A stretch of 64,000 nucleotides of DNA from an uncultured Agrobacterium sp. (GTDB taxonomy: Bacteria > Pseudomonadota > Alphaproteobacteria > Rhizobiales > Rhizobiaceae). Where the stretch lies: NCBI GenBank assembly GCA_913777615.1, contig CAJYTK010000011.1, forward strand, positions 124,001 through 188,000, read 5' to 3'. The notes beneath the pieces are model-generated. The model had not been told where the DNA came from, did no database searches, and saw only the letters and a list, made by a program, of their open reading frames with translations. Positions 8,260 to 17,612 of the stretch are shown here, piece by piece. Within the stretch, counting starts at the first letter, position 1. Each line of letters opens with the position of its first letter. The position numbers and the translations under genes are program-made.

Positions 8260-9213
8260 TTACAGGCTGCGGCCGATATCCAGGAACTTCTGGCGGCGTT
8301 CGGCGCGTAACTGACTTCCGGATTGCGCCGTGAGTTCTTTCAATGCGGAATCGATCGTCTTGCCGGTTGCAGCAATGACACCCGCCGGATCGCGATGCGC
8401 GCCACCGATCGGCTCTTTGATGATGCCGTCAATAACCCCGAGCGCCTTCAGATCATCGGAGGTGATTTTCATGTTGGTTGCGGCTTCCTTGGCGCGAGTC
8501 GAGTCGCGCCAAAGAATGGAAGCTGCCCCCTCGGGCGAAATCACGGAGTAGATTGCGTGTTCAAGCATGTAGACGCGGTTGCCCGTCGCGATCGCGATGG
8601 CGCCGCCGGAGCCGCCTTCGCCGATGACGACGGACACGATCGGCACCTTGACGTTCAGGCACATTTCTGTCGACCGGGCGATGGCTTCCGCCTGGCCGCG
8701 TTCTTCGGCACCGACCCCCGGGTAGGCACCGGCGGTATCGATGAGTGTCACGACGGGTAGAGAGAAGCGGTCGGCCAGTTCCAGAACGCGGATTGCCTTG
8801 CGGTATCCTTCCGGACGCGGGCTACCGAAATTGTGCTTGAGCCGCGACTTCGTATCGTTGCCCTTTTCCTGGCCGATGATGGCGACTGGCTGACCTTTGA
8901 AACGGCCAAGGCCTGCCTGGATGGCGGCATCTTCGGCAAATTTGCGGTCGCCGGCCAACGGCGTGAAGTCGGTGAAGAGCGCGCTCGCATAGTCGATAAA
9001 GTGAGGTCGCTGCGGGTGGCGGGCAACTTGCGTCTTCTGCCATGCGTTGAGCTTGGAATAGATATCCTGCATCGCGTCATTGACACGGGATTCCAGGCGC
9101 GAAATTTCCTCGGACGTATCTATGCTCTCATCTTCGGTGGCCAGTTTCTTCAGTTCGAGAATCTTGCCTTCCAGGTCCGAAATGGGTTTTTCGAAGTCGA
9201 GATAGCTGAGCAT
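8260..9213 (-). CDS. accA: acetyl-CoA carboxylase carboxyltransferase subunit alpha
   Basis: The 317-residue protein has the usual length for AccA, which with AccD transfers the carboxyl group from biotin to acetyl-CoA in the first committed step of fatty-acid synthesis. The N-terminus [18 protein letters not shown] is the conserved helical start. The crotonase-like core shows [19 protein letters not shown] (around residue 160) and [11 protein letters not shown], both typical of the acyl-CoA and oxyanion region. It follows xerD in the same direction with a 63-base gap, so they may be cotranscribed. A terminator follows the gene. Confidence 0.96.
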   Translation of the reverse strand: MLSYLDFEKPISDLEGKILELKKLATEDESIDTSEEISRLESRVNDAMQDIYSKLNAWQKTQVARHPQRPHFIDYASALFTDFTPLAGDRKFAEDAAIQAGLGRFKGQPVAIIGQEKGNDTKSRLKHNFGSPRPEGYRKAIRVLELADRFSLPVVTLIDTAGAYPGVGAEERGQAEAIARSTEMCLNVKVPIVSVVIGEGGSGGAIAIATGNRVYMLEHAIYSVISPEGAASILWRDSTRAKEAATNMKITSDDLKALGVIDGIIKEPIGGAHRDPAGVIAATGKTIDSALKELTAQSGSQLRAERRQKFLDIGRSL

Positions 9214-9276
9214 GAGATCCGTTTCCGATCGTTTTGCGCAAGGTTTGACCGGGGTCTCCCGGCGGTTCCGGTCGCT

Positions 9277-10239
9277 CTAATCAAGGTTTTTGCCCTGTTT
9301 GGCAAGAGGGTGGTGCGTTTGTACCAGCTCTTGAAGGCGTTCTTCCAGCACATGCGTGTATATTTGTGTCGTGGAAATGTCCGAATGACCAAGCAGTTCC
9401 TGCACGGCGCGCAGATCCGCCCCATTCTGCAAAAGATGGCTGGCAAAGGCGTGCCGTAACACGTGCGGCGAGACCGCCGATGGCGTCAACCCGGCGCGGA
9501 TGGCGATATCTTTCAAATCGCGGGCGAACACCTGACGCGGCAGATGCCCCTCCTTGCTGACGGAGGGAAACAACCAGGGACTTTCTCCCTGCGACTGGTT
9601 CTTTGGTGCAAGCACCTTGCGGCCCGCGTCATATTTTTCCATCGCGTCGATGGCTGCACGCGACAGCAGGACGACGCGATCCTTGTTGCCCTTGCCGCGG
9701 ATCATCAGAAACCGGCCTTCGTGGCGCAATACTTTGGCGGGAAGAGAGACAAGCTCGCTCACCCGCATGCCTGTGGCATAGAGCAGTTCCAGCAAAAGAT
9801 GCATGCGGATGCGTGACAGTTGCCCCGGCCCTTCCTGTTCTGCCTCCTCAGCTGCCTGCGCCAGTAGCGCAGTCACGTTGGCGACGCTCATGGTCTTGGG
9901 GAGAGCGCGGCCTTTGCGCGGCGCATCGAGTATTCCCGTCGGATCGTCGCTCCGAACACCTTCCGAATAGAGAAATCTGTAGAATTGGCGAAGCGAGGAC
10001 AGGCGTCTTGCTTGCGACGACGCGGCAAAACCCTGGGTGGCGAGATGGGCAAGGTAGGCGGAAAGGTCCCCCGTCGTAGCCTCAGTCAAAGATGCCTGGC
10101 GGGAAGAGAGAAACTCCATCACATCGACAAGATCGCGCTCATAGGCAGCAAGCGTGTTGGTTGCAGCACCCCGCTCGGCGCTCATCATCTCCAGAAAGCC
10201 TTCAAGCCTTGCATGATCCTGGCGAGACATTCCAGCCAT
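9277..10239 (-). CDS. xerD: site-specific tyrosine recombinase XerD
   Basis: The 320-residue protein has the N-terminal SAM-like core-binding domain (about residues 1-110) and the C-terminal catalytic domain of tyrosine recombinases. The catalytic residues are visible: arginine in [10 protein letters not shown], the H-x-x-R of [10 protein letters not shown], histidine in LLGHSDI, and the tyrosine nucleophile in TQIYTHV. With XerC it resolves chromosome dimers at dif. Its chromosomal neighbours (accA, aroK, aroB) are housekeeping genes, and there is no attachment site or phage gene, so it is not the integrase of a mobile element. The start is the ATG at 10239. Confidence 0.93.
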   Translation of the reverse strand: MAGMSRQDHARLEGFLEMMSAERGAATNTLAAYERDLVDVMEFLSSRQASLTEATTGDLSAYLAHLATQGFAASSQARRLSSLRQFYRFLYSEGVRSDDPTGILDAPRKGRALPKTMSVANVTALLAQAAEEAEQEGPGQLSRIRMHLLLELLYATGMRVSELVSLPAKVLRHEGRFLMIRGKGNKDRVVLLSRAAIDAMEKYDAGRKVLAPKNQSQGESPWLFPSVSKEGHLPRQVFARDLKDIAIRAGLTPSAVSPHVLRHAFASHLLQNGADLRAVQELLGHSDISTTQIYTHVLEERLQELVQTHHPLAKQGKNLD

Positions 10240-10254
10240 CGGGCTACCAGCTCC

Positions 10255-10407
10255 TCAAGGGGTTGGAGGATTCAAGCGTTCGGATGGAATGCGCACGGTT
10301 ACTTCCCGCTCACGCGGCTTCACCAGCGTGACGAGCGACACCATGCTTCCGTAAACGATGCCTGCGATGGCCGCCAGGATGAAGATGAAACGGAAAAGGG
10401 TGGGCAT
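10255..10407 (-). CDS. small single-pass membrane protein, function unknown
   Basis: A 50-codon frame encodes a peptide beginning MPTLFRFIFILAAIAGIVYG, with one hydrophobic helix at the N-terminus, then a short basic and acidic tail (KPREREVTVRIPSERLNPP). The codon use matches neighbouring genes, the ATG at 10407 is the only sensible start, and the stop lies 15 bases before the xerD start, so the two may be cotranscribed. Small membrane proteins of this form occur in this position in related rhizobia, as far as I recall. No function can be assigned. Confidence 0.6.
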   Translation of the reverse strand: MPTLFRFIFILAAIAGIVYGSMVSLVTLVKPREREVTVRIPSERLNPPTP

Positions 10408-10579
10408 TGTCACTCCGCTGCGCTTGGTCAGCCTTGCCTCTTAAAACATCTTGGCAAGGACATGGCGTCGCTGGCCTTGCGCATGACGACCGACGTCATC
10501 CGGTCAGGCGATTTCTCTGGCCTAAAACGCGCCGTCATCTTTCAGGTTCGCGCTTTAGGCTTTAGGTTCTTGTTTCATC

Positions 10580-10624
10580 GCATGTCGTTATCGCAAAACC
10601 GCTGCACACTTTTGCGCGACATGC
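10580..10624. repeat. rhizobial palindromic intergenic element
   Basis: GCATGTCG (10580-10587) pairs with CGACATGC (10617-10624), and inside it CGCAAAA (10592-10598) pairs with TTTTGCG (10610-10616). Between them are a one-sided four-base bulge and an 11-base loop. The core, with an AAAACCGCTGCACACTTTT loop region, looks like a known class of rhizobial intergenic palindrome found in many copies per genome; that likeness is from memory. It sits upstream of the aroK promoter, where it could act as a transcription barrier or mRNA structure. Confidence 0.65.
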
Positions 10625-10643
10625 TTATAAGGCGCGATTTGGC

Positions 10644-10672
10644 TTGACGCTTGGTAAACATTTGAAGATACC
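10644..10672 (+). promoter_or_regulatory. candidate promoter of aroK-aroB
   Basis: TTGACG at 10644-10649 is followed after 17 bases by GATACC at 10667-10672, giving a plausible housekeeping promoter 23 bases before the aroK ATG. The same TTG could be read as an upstream start codon in frame with aroK, but the promoter interpretation makes the ATG at 10695 the better start. Confidence 0.5.
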
Positions 10673-10694
10673 GAAGCCAAATGGGCCATCATAC

Positions 10695-11276
10695 ATGAGC
10701 GAAATCAACTTATCCGTTCCCCAGAGCTTAGGCGAGAAAGCACGTGCCGCACTCGGCAGGCGCAATCTCGTCTTTGTCGGGCTGATGGGTGCGGGCAAAT
10801 CCGCCATCGGCAGGTCGGCGGCACAGCAGATGAGGGTCCCTTTCGTCGATACCGACGATGAGATCGAGCGTGTGTCGCGCATGACGATTTCGGAGCTTTT
10901 CGCCACTTACGGTGAGGACGAATTTCGCGCGTTGGAAACGCGGGTCATCAAGCGGCTTTTGCGCGGCGGTCCGAAGGTCGTTTCCACCGGCGGCGGAGCC
11001 TTCATCAACGATAATACCCGCAGACATATCAAGCGTGGCGGCGTCTCTCTCTGGCTGAAGGCCGATCTCGAAATTCTGTGGGAGCGCGTCAACAAGCGCG
11101 ATCATCGTCCACTGCTGAAAACCGAGAACCCGAAGGCGACGCTCGCAGCGCTGATGGAGAAGCGGTATCCGATTTATCGCGAAGCCGATATCACCATCGA
11201 ATCGCGGGATGTTCGCAAGGACATCATCACGACGGAAGTTCTTGAAGCCATCGCCAGCCTTACCAGGAAAGCCTGA
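10695..11276 (+). CDS. aroK: shikimate kinase
   Basis: The 193-residue enzyme phosphorylates shikimate at the 3-hydroxyl in the fifth step of chorismate synthesis. The P-loop GLMGAGKSAIGR is near residue 34, followed by the shikimate-binding aspartate in DTDDEIE, arginine in FRALETRV, the GGG of STGGGAF, and the lid arginines in NKRDHRPLL. The ATG at 10695 was chosen because the frame upstream of it overlaps the likely promoter. aroB follows after four bases, so the two genes form an operon, an arrangement common in proteobacteria. Confidence 0.95.
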   Translation: MSEINLSVPQSLGEKARAALGRRNLVFVGLMGAGKSAIGRSAAQQMRVPFVDTDDEIERVSRMTISELFATYGEDEFRALETRVIKRLLRGGPKVVSTGGGAFINDNTRRHIKRGGVSLWLKADLEILWERVNKRDHRPLLKTENPKATLAALMEKRYPIYREADITIESRDVRKDIITTEVLEAIASLTRKA

Positions 11277-11280
11277 TTCC

Positions 11281-12411
11281 ATGCCCTCTGCCATCCAGAC
11301 CGACGAGCGCCTTGTTCATGTTCCGCTGGGTGAACGCGCCTATGATATTCTTATCGGGCCAGGCCTGATTGGCCGTGCCGGAGGGGAAATTTCCTCACGG
11401 CTGAAGGGTAAGCGGGCCGCCATCATTACTGATGAGCATGTGGCCCCACTCTATCTCGAAACCCTGATGGACGGCCTGCAGACGGATGGTATCGAGGCCG
11501 TATCGCTGACGCTACCCGCAGGCGAGAAGACCAAGAGCTTCGAGCACCTGGTAACCGTGTGCGATGCGATCCTCGCCGCGCGGATCGAGCGAAACGACGC
11601 AGTCATAGCGCTCGGCGGCGGCGTCATCGGCGACCTGGCTGGCTTCGCCGCCGGCATTGTGCGCCGCGGTGTACGCTTCGTGCAGATTCCGACCTCGCTT
11701 CTGGCGCAGGTCGATTCCTCCGTTGGCGGCAAGACCGGCATCAACAGCCGCCATGGCAAGAACCTCGTGGGAGTCTTCCACCAGCCGGATCTGGTTCTGG
11801 CCGATACTGCAGTACTTGATACGCTGAGCCCACGCGAATTCCGGGCAGGCTATGCAGAAGTGGTCAAATATGGCCTGATCGACAAGCCTGAATTTTTCGC
11901 TTGGCTGGAGAAGAACTGGGCAGAGATCGAGACAGGCGGACCCGCCCGCATCCAAGCGATCGCCACGAGCTGCCAGGCGAAATCCGACGTGGTGGTGGCG
12001 GATGAGAAGGAAAACGGCGTTCGCGCCCTTTTGAACCTCGGCCACACCTTCGGCCACGCTTTGGAAGCGGCAACGGAATATAACAGCGAGCGCCTGGTCC
12101 ACGGCGAAGGCGTTGCCATCGGCATGGTGCTGGCACACCAGTTCTCGTCTCGCATGAATCTCGCAAGCCCGGATGATGCAAACCGCGTCGAAGCCCATCT
12201 GAAGGCAGTCGGTCTGCCCACATCGATGAAGGATATTCCCGGCCAGCTTCCGCCGGTCGAAACGCTGATGGCGGCGATCGCTCAGGACAAGAAGGTCAAG
12301 GGCGGCAAGCTCACCTTCATCCTTACCCGCGGCATCGGCCGTTCTTTTGTGGCGGATGATGTGGCTGCGTCCGAGGTTCAGAGCTTCCTGTCGGAAAAGC
12401 ATCCCGGCTGA
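11281..12411 (+). CDS. aroB: 3-dehydroquinate synthase
   Basis: The 376-residue NAD- and metal-dependent enzyme converts DAHP to 3-dehydroquinate, the second step of the shikimate pathway. The conserved nucleotide-binding segment GGGVIGDLAGFAAG is around residue 105, followed by QIPTSLLAQVDSSVGGKTGI and GKNLVGVFHQP. The zinc ligands lie in the glutamate near YAEVVKYGLI and in LNLGHTFGHALE. The start at 11281 gives the usual family length; an in-frame extension to 11209 lies inside aroK and is not needed. It is the second gene of the aroK-aroB operon. Confidence 0.96.
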   Translation: MPSAIQTDERLVHVPLGERAYDILIGPGLIGRAGGEISSRLKGKRAAIITDEHVAPLYLETLMDGLQTDGIEAVSLTLPAGEKTKSFEHLVTVCDAILAARIERNDAVIALGGGVIGDLAGFAAGIVRRGVRFVQIPTSLLAQVDSSVGGKTGINSRHGKNLVGVFHQPDLVLADTAVLDTLSPREFRAGYAEVVKYGLIDKPEFFAWLEKNWAEIETGGPARIQAIATSCQAKSDVVVADEKENGVRALLNLGHTFGHALEAATEYNSERLVHGEGVAIGMVLAHQFSSRMNLASPDDANRVEAHLKAVGLPTSMKDIPGQLPPVETLMAAIAQDKKVKGGKLTFILTRGIGRSFVADDVAASEVQSFLSEKHPG

Positions 12412-12441
12412 CGCCGCAGCGGCGATAGACGCGTTATCCGA

Positions 12442-12723
12442 TCAGAACCGCGTCGGCTCGCCCGGCGCTGCGGCTTCGATGGCAAGTGCGTGCAGGCCGG
12501 CATCCAGTTCGGGCTTCAGAAGGCCATTAATTGCACGGTGGCGGTCCACGCGAGACTTGCCGGAAAACTGCTCGGACACTATCTGAATACGCATGTGCGT
12601 CTCGCCTGTTCCGGTCATATCCGGCTGGTGCCCGGCATGCATGTGACTTTCATCAATGACATTCAGGCGGTCCGGCGAAAATGCGTCTCGCAGCTTGTTT
12701 TCCATGCTTTGGCGCAAGGACAT
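12442..12723 (-). CDS. BolA family protein
   Basis: The 93-residue protein has the class II KH-like BolA fold: MENKLRDAFSPDRLNVIDES at the N-terminus, a histidine-rich loop (SHMHAGH), the second strand with GETHMRIQIVSEQFSGKS, and a helix containing RVDRHRAINGLL ending in GLHALAIEA. BolA proteins bind [2Fe-2S] clusters with monothiol glutaredoxins and influence iron handling and morphology. The ATG at 12723 was chosen because AGGAG lies nine bases upstream; earlier in-frame starts lack this. It is convergent with aroB and divergent from the J-domain gene. Confidence 0.85.
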   Translation of the reverse strand: MSLRQSMENKLRDAFSPDRLNVIDESHMHAGHQPDMTGTGETHMRIQIVSEQFSGKSRVDRHRAINGLLKPELDAGLHALAIEAAAPGEPTRF

Positions 12724-12834
12724 AGCATCCATCTCCTGATTGTCGCGTTGTTGAAGGGGCTCCCTAAAAGCCTGTAACATTCCGCTTTGTCAATTCTTGT
12801 TGTGTGCGCTTTTGCGCACCATAATCAGGATATC

Positions 12835-13461
12835 ATGAAACTGGATTCGAAATATTTCGACCGCATCCGTACGCGTCGCAAAAGAGAGCAACCGCCGGAG
12901 GCTCAGGCCCCCGTGTGTCAGTGGGACGGATGCGACAAGCCTGGCAATCACCGCGCACCCGTCGGTCGCAATGCCGAAGGTCAATTCTTCATGTTCTGCT
13001 TTGAACATGTGAAAGATTACAACAAGGGCTACAACTACTTCTCCGGCCTGTCCGACAGCGAGATTGCCCGCTATCAGAAGGAAGCGATCACCGGCCACCG
13101 CCCGACATGGACGGTCGGGGTGAACAAGACCGCACGAGACAGCCCGCTTCACTCCACCCTGCGCTCAGGTGCGGCAAACGCGCGCATCCGGGATCCTTTC
13201 GGCTTCGCCAACGGTTTTGGCGAGGGCAAGGCAGGTGGGCAACGCGTCCAGCCAGACAGAAAGCTGAAAACGCTCGAGGCGAAGGCATTCGATACGCTGG
13301 GACTTGAGGCTGGCGCAAAGCAGGATGACATAAAACGGCGTTATAAGGAGCTTGTCAAAAAGCACCATCCTGATGCTAATGGTGGCGATCGCGGTTCGGA
13401 AGAGCGTTTTCGGGCTGTCATTCAAGCCTACCAATTGTTAAAGCAATCGGGTTTCTGCTAA
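12835..13461 (+). CDS. J-domain (DnaJ-like) protein
   Basis: The 208-residue protein has a J domain at the C-terminus rather than the N-terminus. FDTLGLEAGAKQDDIKRRYK is followed by KELVKKHHPDANGGDRGSEE, carrying the HPD tripeptide that stimulates DnaK ATPase, then FRAVIQAYQLL. The N-terminal part has CQWDGCDKPGNHRAP and FCFEHVKDYNKGYNYFSGL, a possible small metal site with cysteines and histidines, which is typical of this alphaproteobacterial DnaJ-like family. The client is unknown. The ATG at 12835 has AGGA a few bases upstream. The gene precedes cobS with a 63-base gap in the same direction. Confidence 0.88.
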   Translation: MKLDSKYFDRIRTRRKREQPPEAQAPVCQWDGCDKPGNHRAPVGRNAEGQFFMFCFEHVKDYNKGYNYFSGLSDSEIARYQKEAITGHRPTWTVGVNKTARDSPLHSTLRSGAANARIRDPFGFANGFGEGKAGGQRVQPDRKLKTLEAKAFDTLGLEAGAKQDDIKRRYKELVKKHHPDANGGDRGSEERFRAVIQAYQLLKQSGFC

Positions 13462-13524
13462 GCCCTTTTGGTAATTGCCTTATGAAGATGTGGCCGGGTG
13501 GTTGCTACCCGCCTTGGAGACGTG

Positions 13525-14514
13525 ATGAGCAAAATTGACCTTGATATTACCAACCTTCCGGATACGACTGTTTCTGTCCGTGAGGTCTTCGGTATCGATA
13601 CGGATCTGCGGGTCCCGGCTTACAGCCAGGGTGACGCCTATGTGCCCGATCTAGATCCCGACTATCTTTTCGACCGCGATACGACGCTGGCGATCCTTGC
13701 AGGCTTTGCTCATAACCGACGTGTCATGGTGTCTGGCTTCCACGGCACGGGTAAATCCACCCATATCGAACAGGTCGCTGCGCGCCTCAATTGGCCCTGC
13801 GTGCGCGTCAACCTCGACAGCCATGTCAGCCGTATCGATCTCGTCGGTAAGGACGCCATCGTCTTGAAGGATGGCAAGCAGGTCACCGAATTCAAGGACG
13901 GCATTCTGCCCTGGGCCTACCAGCACAATGTCGCGCTCGTCTTCGACGAATACGATGCCGGGCGCCCGGACGTCATGTTCGTGATCCAGCGCGTTCTGGA
14001 ATCATCCGGCCGCCTGACGCTGCTCGACCAGAGCCGTGTCATCCGCCCTCACCCGGCATTCCGCATTTTCGCAACCGCCAATACGGTTGGCCTCGGCGAT
14101 ACGACTGGCCTTTACCATGGCACGCAGCAGATCAACCAGGCGCAGATGGACCGCTGGTCTATCGTCACCACGCTGAACTACCTGCCGCATGAGCAGGAAG
14201 TGAACATCATCGTCGCAAAGGTAAAGAGCCTAGACAACGAGAAGGGCCGCGAAACCGCATCGAAGATGGTGCGCGTTGCCGATCTCACGCGCTCGGCCTT
14301 CATCAATGGCGATCTCTCCACCGTCATGAGCCCGCGTACCGTCATCACCTGGGCAGAAAACGCAGAAATTTTCGGCGATCTCGCTTTCGCTTTCCGCGTC
14401 ACCTTCCTCAACAAGTGCGATGAGTTGGAGCGGACGCTGGTGGCAGAACAGTACCAGCGCGCCTTCGGTGTCGAGCTCAAGGAAAGTGCTGCGAACATCG
14501 TTCTCAGCGCCTGA
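13525..14514 (+). CDS. cobS: cobaltochelatase subunit CobS
   Basis: The 329-residue AAA+ ATPase is one half of the CobS-CobT complex, which works with CobN to insert cobalt into hydrogenobyrinic acid a,c-diamide in the aerobic cobalamin pathway. Walker A is GFHGTGKST at about residues 71-79, Walker B lies in [10 protein letters not shown], and a sensor region FATANTVG follows. The ATG at 13525 has a GGAGA ribosome-binding site. cobT lies 157 bases downstream on the same strand. CobN and the other cobalamin genes are not in the window, and no cobalamin riboswitch was seen upstream. Confidence 0.95.
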   Translation: MSKIDLDITNLPDTTVSVREVFGIDTDLRVPAYSQGDAYVPDLDPDYLFDRDTTLAILAGFAHNRRVMVSGFHGTGKSTHIEQVAARLNWPCVRVNLDSHVSRIDLVGKDAIVLKDGKQVTEFKDGILPWAYQHNVALVFDEYDAGRPDVMFVIQRVLESSGRLTLLDQSRVIRPHPAFRIFATANTVGLGDTTGLYHGTQQINQAQMDRWSIVTTLNYLPHEQEVNIIVAKVKSLDNEKGRETASKMVRVADLTRSAFINGDLSTVMSPRTVITWAENAEIFGDLAFAFRVTFLNKCDELERTLVAEQYQRAFGVELKESAANIVLSA

Positions 14515-14671
14515 TCCTTCCAGCGAGAGCCGGGAAGATCGCTGGAGCGGCCTTACGCGAAACCACGCTCGGCTTTGCGTTTGAAGTTGCTCTCAATGCA
14601 TGAAGACGAAGACGCTTCCGCGCGCAAGGCATAATGCCTGCGCGGAGCGTTCAGAATCGACAGGAAAGACC

Positions 14672-16579
14672 ATGGCAGCGCGCGGCGACAATTCGAGACC
14701 CAAATCCGGCACGGTGATCGACACTGAACCGTTGCGTCAGGCCATTACTGGCTGCGTGCGCTCAGTGGCGGGCAGCTCTGAAGTCGAAGTGGTCTTCGCC
14801 AATGAGCGCCCGGGTCTTGCTGGCGAGCGGATGCGTCTGCCTGAAATCTCCAAGAAGCCGACGGCGCAGGAAGTGGCGATCACCCGCGGGCTTGGTGATT
14901 CCATGGCGCTTCGCCTTGCGTGCCACGATAGCGATGTGCATGCGACGATGTCGCCGCAGGGCGCCGATGCACGGCAGATATTCGATGCCGTGGAACAGGC
15001 ACGTGTCGAGTCCATTGGCGCGCTGCGCATGCCCGGCATGGCGAACAATATCCGTGCGATGAACACGGAGAAATATGCCAAGGCCAACTTCGGCACCATC
15101 AACAGCCAGGAAGACGCGCCGATCGCCGAGGCTGTGGCCCTTCTGGTGCGCGAGAAGCTGACGGGCGAGAAGCCACCGGAAAGTGCTGGCAAAATTCTCG
15201 ATGTCTGGCGTTCCTTTATCGAAGACAAGGCGTCCGGCGATCTGAAAGATCTTTCCTCCGTCATTGAGGATCAGAAAGCCTTTTCCAAGCTTGTGCGCAA
15301 AATGCTGACATCCATGCAGATGGCAGAGGATTTCGGCGACGAGAATGACGAGCCGGAATCGCAAGAGGCCGAATCCGACGAGGACCAGCCGCGCAGCAAC
15401 GAGCAGCAGGAAGAGCAGGTCGAGGAAGAGGCCGGCTCCGATGCAGCCCCTGCCGAAGAGAGCGAAGCCTCTCAGGAGCAGATGGAAGACGGCGAGATGG
15501 ATGGCGCAGAGATGTCGGAGGACGAAATGTCCGACGATCTCGACGATGAGTCAGAAACGCCCGGAGAGACCCGCCGTCCCAATAGCCCGTTTGACGATTT
15601 CAACGAGAAGGTGGACTACCGCATCTTCACCCAGGAATTCGACGAGGAAATCCACGCCGAAGAGCTTTGCGACGAAGCGGAGCTCGATCGCTTGCGCGCC
15701 TTCCTCGACAAGCAGCTGGCGCATCTTCAAGGAGCGGTCGGGCGCTTGGCGAACCGTCTGCAACGCCGCCTGATGGCGCAGCAGAATCGCTCCTGGGATT
15801 TCGATCTGGAAGAGGGATACCTCGATCCGGCTCGGCTCGTACGTCTCATCATCGACCCGATGCAGCCGCTTTCCTTCAAGAAGGAACGCGATACGAAATT
15901 CCGCGACACGGTCGTTTCGCTCGTCATCGACAATTCCGGCTCGATGCGAGGACGCCCGATCACAGTCGCCGCAACGTGTGCCGATATTCTGGCGCGCACT
16001 CTGGAGCGTTCGGGCGTGAAAGTCGAAATCCTCGGCTTCACCACCAAGGCTTGGAAGGGCGGACAGTCGCGCGAGCAGTGGCTGGCTAATGGTAAGCCAC
16101 CGTCGCCCGGCCGCCTCAACGACCTGCGACACATCATCTATAAGAGCGCCGATGCGCCCTGGCGCCGTGCGCGAAACAATCTCGGCCTGATGATGCGGGA
16201 AGGCTTGCTCAAGGAAAACATCGATGGCGAAGCGTTGATGTGGGCGCATAACCGGTTGATCAACAGGCCGGAGCAACGCAAGATCATGATGATGATCTCC
16301 GATGGTGCGCCGGTGGACGACTCGACCCTTTCTGTCAATCCGGGCAACTATCTCGAGCGGCACCTGCGCGCCGTGATCGAACAGATCGAAACGCGTTCCC
16401 CGGTCGAGCTTCTCGCCATCGGCATCGGCCACGACGTCACGCGCTACTATCGTCGCGCCGTCACCATTGTGGACGCGGATGAATTGGCTGGCGCCATGAC
16501 CGAGCAACTGGCGGCTCTTTTCGAAGATAAAAGCGCAAGCTCGGCCAAGTCCTCCGGCAGGATGCGCCGTGCGGGATAA
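14672..16579 (+). CDS. cobT: cobaltochelatase subunit CobT
   Basis: The 635-residue partner of CobS has three visible parts: an N-terminal helical domain, a very acidic central linker (about residues 220-310, rich in E, D, S and Q), and a C-terminal von Willebrand A domain. The metal-ion-dependent adhesion site is [10 protein letters not shown] near residue 420. The later [13 protein letters not shown] segment is conserved in CobT. The arrangement matches the magnesium chelatase D subunit, which CobT resembles. The ATG at 14672 was chosen for the AGGAAAG seven bases upstream. The next gene overlaps its end by 11 bases. Confidence 0.95.
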   Translation: MAARGDNSRPKSGTVIDTEPLRQAITGCVRSVAGSSEVEVVFANERPGLAGERMRLPEISKKPTAQEVAITRGLGDSMALRLACHDSDVHATMSPQGADARQIFDAVEQARVESIGALRMPGMANNIRAMNTEKYAKANFGTINSQEDAPIAEAVALLVREKLTGEKPPESAGKILDVWRSFIEDKASGDLKDLSSVIEDQKAFSKLVRKMLTSMQMAEDFGDENDEPESQEAESDEDQPRSNEQQEEQVEEEAGSDAAPAEESEASQEQMEDGEMDGAEMSEDEMSDDLDDESETPGETRRPNSPFDDFNEKVDYRIFTQEFDEEIHAEELCDEAELDRLRAFLDKQLAHLQGAVGRLANRLQRRLMAQQNRSWDFDLEEGYLDPARLVRLIIDPMQPLSFKKERDTKFRDTVVSLVIDNSGSMRGRPITVAATCADILARTLERSGVKVEILGFTTKAWKGGQSREQWLANGKPPSPGRLNDLRHIIYKSADAPWRRARNNLGLMMREGLLKENIDGEALMWAHNRLINRPEQRKIMMMISDGAPVDDSTLSVNPGNYLERHLRAVIEQIETRSPVELLAIGIGHDVTRYYRRAVTIVDADELAGAMTEQLAALFEDKSASSAKSSGRMRRAG

Positions 16580-17609
16580 GACACGTCTTGGCGGGGGCGT
16601 TCGCCCCCGTCGATCTTCGAGGTCGATCCTTGCAGCAATCGGCTTCACACTCGTCGGTCTGACCCCGGCTACAATTGGTGCTTCCGCACCCGATCTACCT
16701 GTCACAGCCACACCGATCCGGGATTTCCTTCTTGGATCGACTGAAAAGCGCTTCGGTAAACTGGAAATTCTCGGCGGCATGACACTTCGATCATCCGATT
16801 CCCAGTTCGGTGCGATTTCGAGCATCCGCTTCCGGCCCGATCAGCGCAGTTTCGTCGCGGTTTTGGACACCGGCCACTGGATGACCGGAGAAATCCAGCG
16901 CGATGTCGCAACAGGCGCCCTTTCCGGCGTCACGCATCTTCGCATCGACCCGATGCTGAACGAGAGCGGCAACACGGCTCGTAAAAAAGTGGACATGGAT
17001 GCCGAGGGATTGGCGCTTCGCGGCGACCGGCTCTATGTCAGCTACGAACAATTCCACCGGATTGGCATTTATCCGGATCACGATCTGGCCGAGGCGAAGC
17101 CGCGGGGTCGGCTCCCCCACCTCATTCCGAACAGCGAGCTTCGTCGCAATGGCGGACTGGAGACGCTTGTCGCCTCGCCGGAAAACTCACCCCTGAAAGG
17201 GGCCCTGGTTGCCGTGGCGGAAGACAGCCTGAATCAAGATGGTGATCTCTTCGCTGCTATTCTGGAAGGACCGTTGAAGGGCCTTTTTTCCGTAAAGCGG
17301 CATGGGTCTTTTGCCGTGACCGACGGAGCCTTCTTACCCAATGGCGATTTGCTTCTATTGGAGCGACGCTTCAATCTGAGCGAAGGGATCGGTATGCGCA
17401 TCCGCCGCATCGCTGGCCAGGATATTCGTCCAGGCGCCGTCGTCGATGGCGAAACGTTGATCGAAGCCGGACCATCCTATCAGATCGACAACATGGAGGG
17501 CATGGATGTATTGGTCCAGCAAGATGGATCGACGCACATCATCGTCGTGTCCGATGACAATCGCTCTTTCCTCCAGCGCAACCTGATGCTGGAATTCAAG
17601 CTGGACTGA
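16569..17609 (+). CDS. esterase-like activity of phytase family protein, secreted
   Basis: The 346-residue protein has a basic N-terminus (RPRRSSR) followed by a hydrophobic stretch and likely cleavage after ATIGASA, so it is probably exported. The remainder shows family-typical repeats: [43 protein letters not shown]-like strands and [12 protein letters not shown], matching the PF13449 beta-propeller family of phytase/esterase-like proteins. The substrate is unknown. The only possible start is a GTG at 16569 inside the end of cobT. A GC-rich hairpin at 16592-16609 lies within the first codons. A second member of the family occurs at 54.3 kb. Confidence 0.8.
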   Translation: MRDKTRLGGGVRPRRSSRSILAAIGFTLVGLTPATIGASAPDLPVTATPIRDFLLGSTEKRFGKLEILGGMTLRSSDSQFGAISSIRFRPDQRSFVAVLDTGHWMTGEIQRDVATGALSGVTHLRIDPMLNESGNTARKKVDMDAEGLALRGDRLYVSYEQFHRIGIYPDHDLAEAKPRGRLPHLIPNSELRRNGGLETLVASPENSPLKGALVAVAEDSLNQDGDLFAAILEGPLKGLFSVKRHGSFAVTDGAFLPNGDLLLLERRFNLSEGIGMRIRRIAGQDIRPGAVVDGETLIEAGPSYQIDNMEGMDVLVQQDGSTHIIVVSDDNRSFLQRNLMLEFKLD

Positions 17610-17612
17610 TTT

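Noticed and set aside
3287-8260. Duplicate of the tRNA-Leu 3' end marking the far boundary of the AT-rich insert
   Set aside because: I searched by eye and found no repeat of the T-arm and acceptor sequence; the insert boundary stays undefined.
9277-10239. Tyrosine recombinase as the integrase of a mobile element
   Set aside because: Length, motifs and housekeeping neighbours match chromosomal XerD, and no attachment site or cargo is nearby.
13462-13524. Cobalamin riboswitch before cobS
   Set aside because: The interval is only 63 bases and lacks the conserved B12-box sequence.
15551-16825. A 424-codon frame opposite cobT
   Set aside because: Antisense shadow of cobT and the next gene; the cobT frame shows the MIDAS motif and acidic linker.
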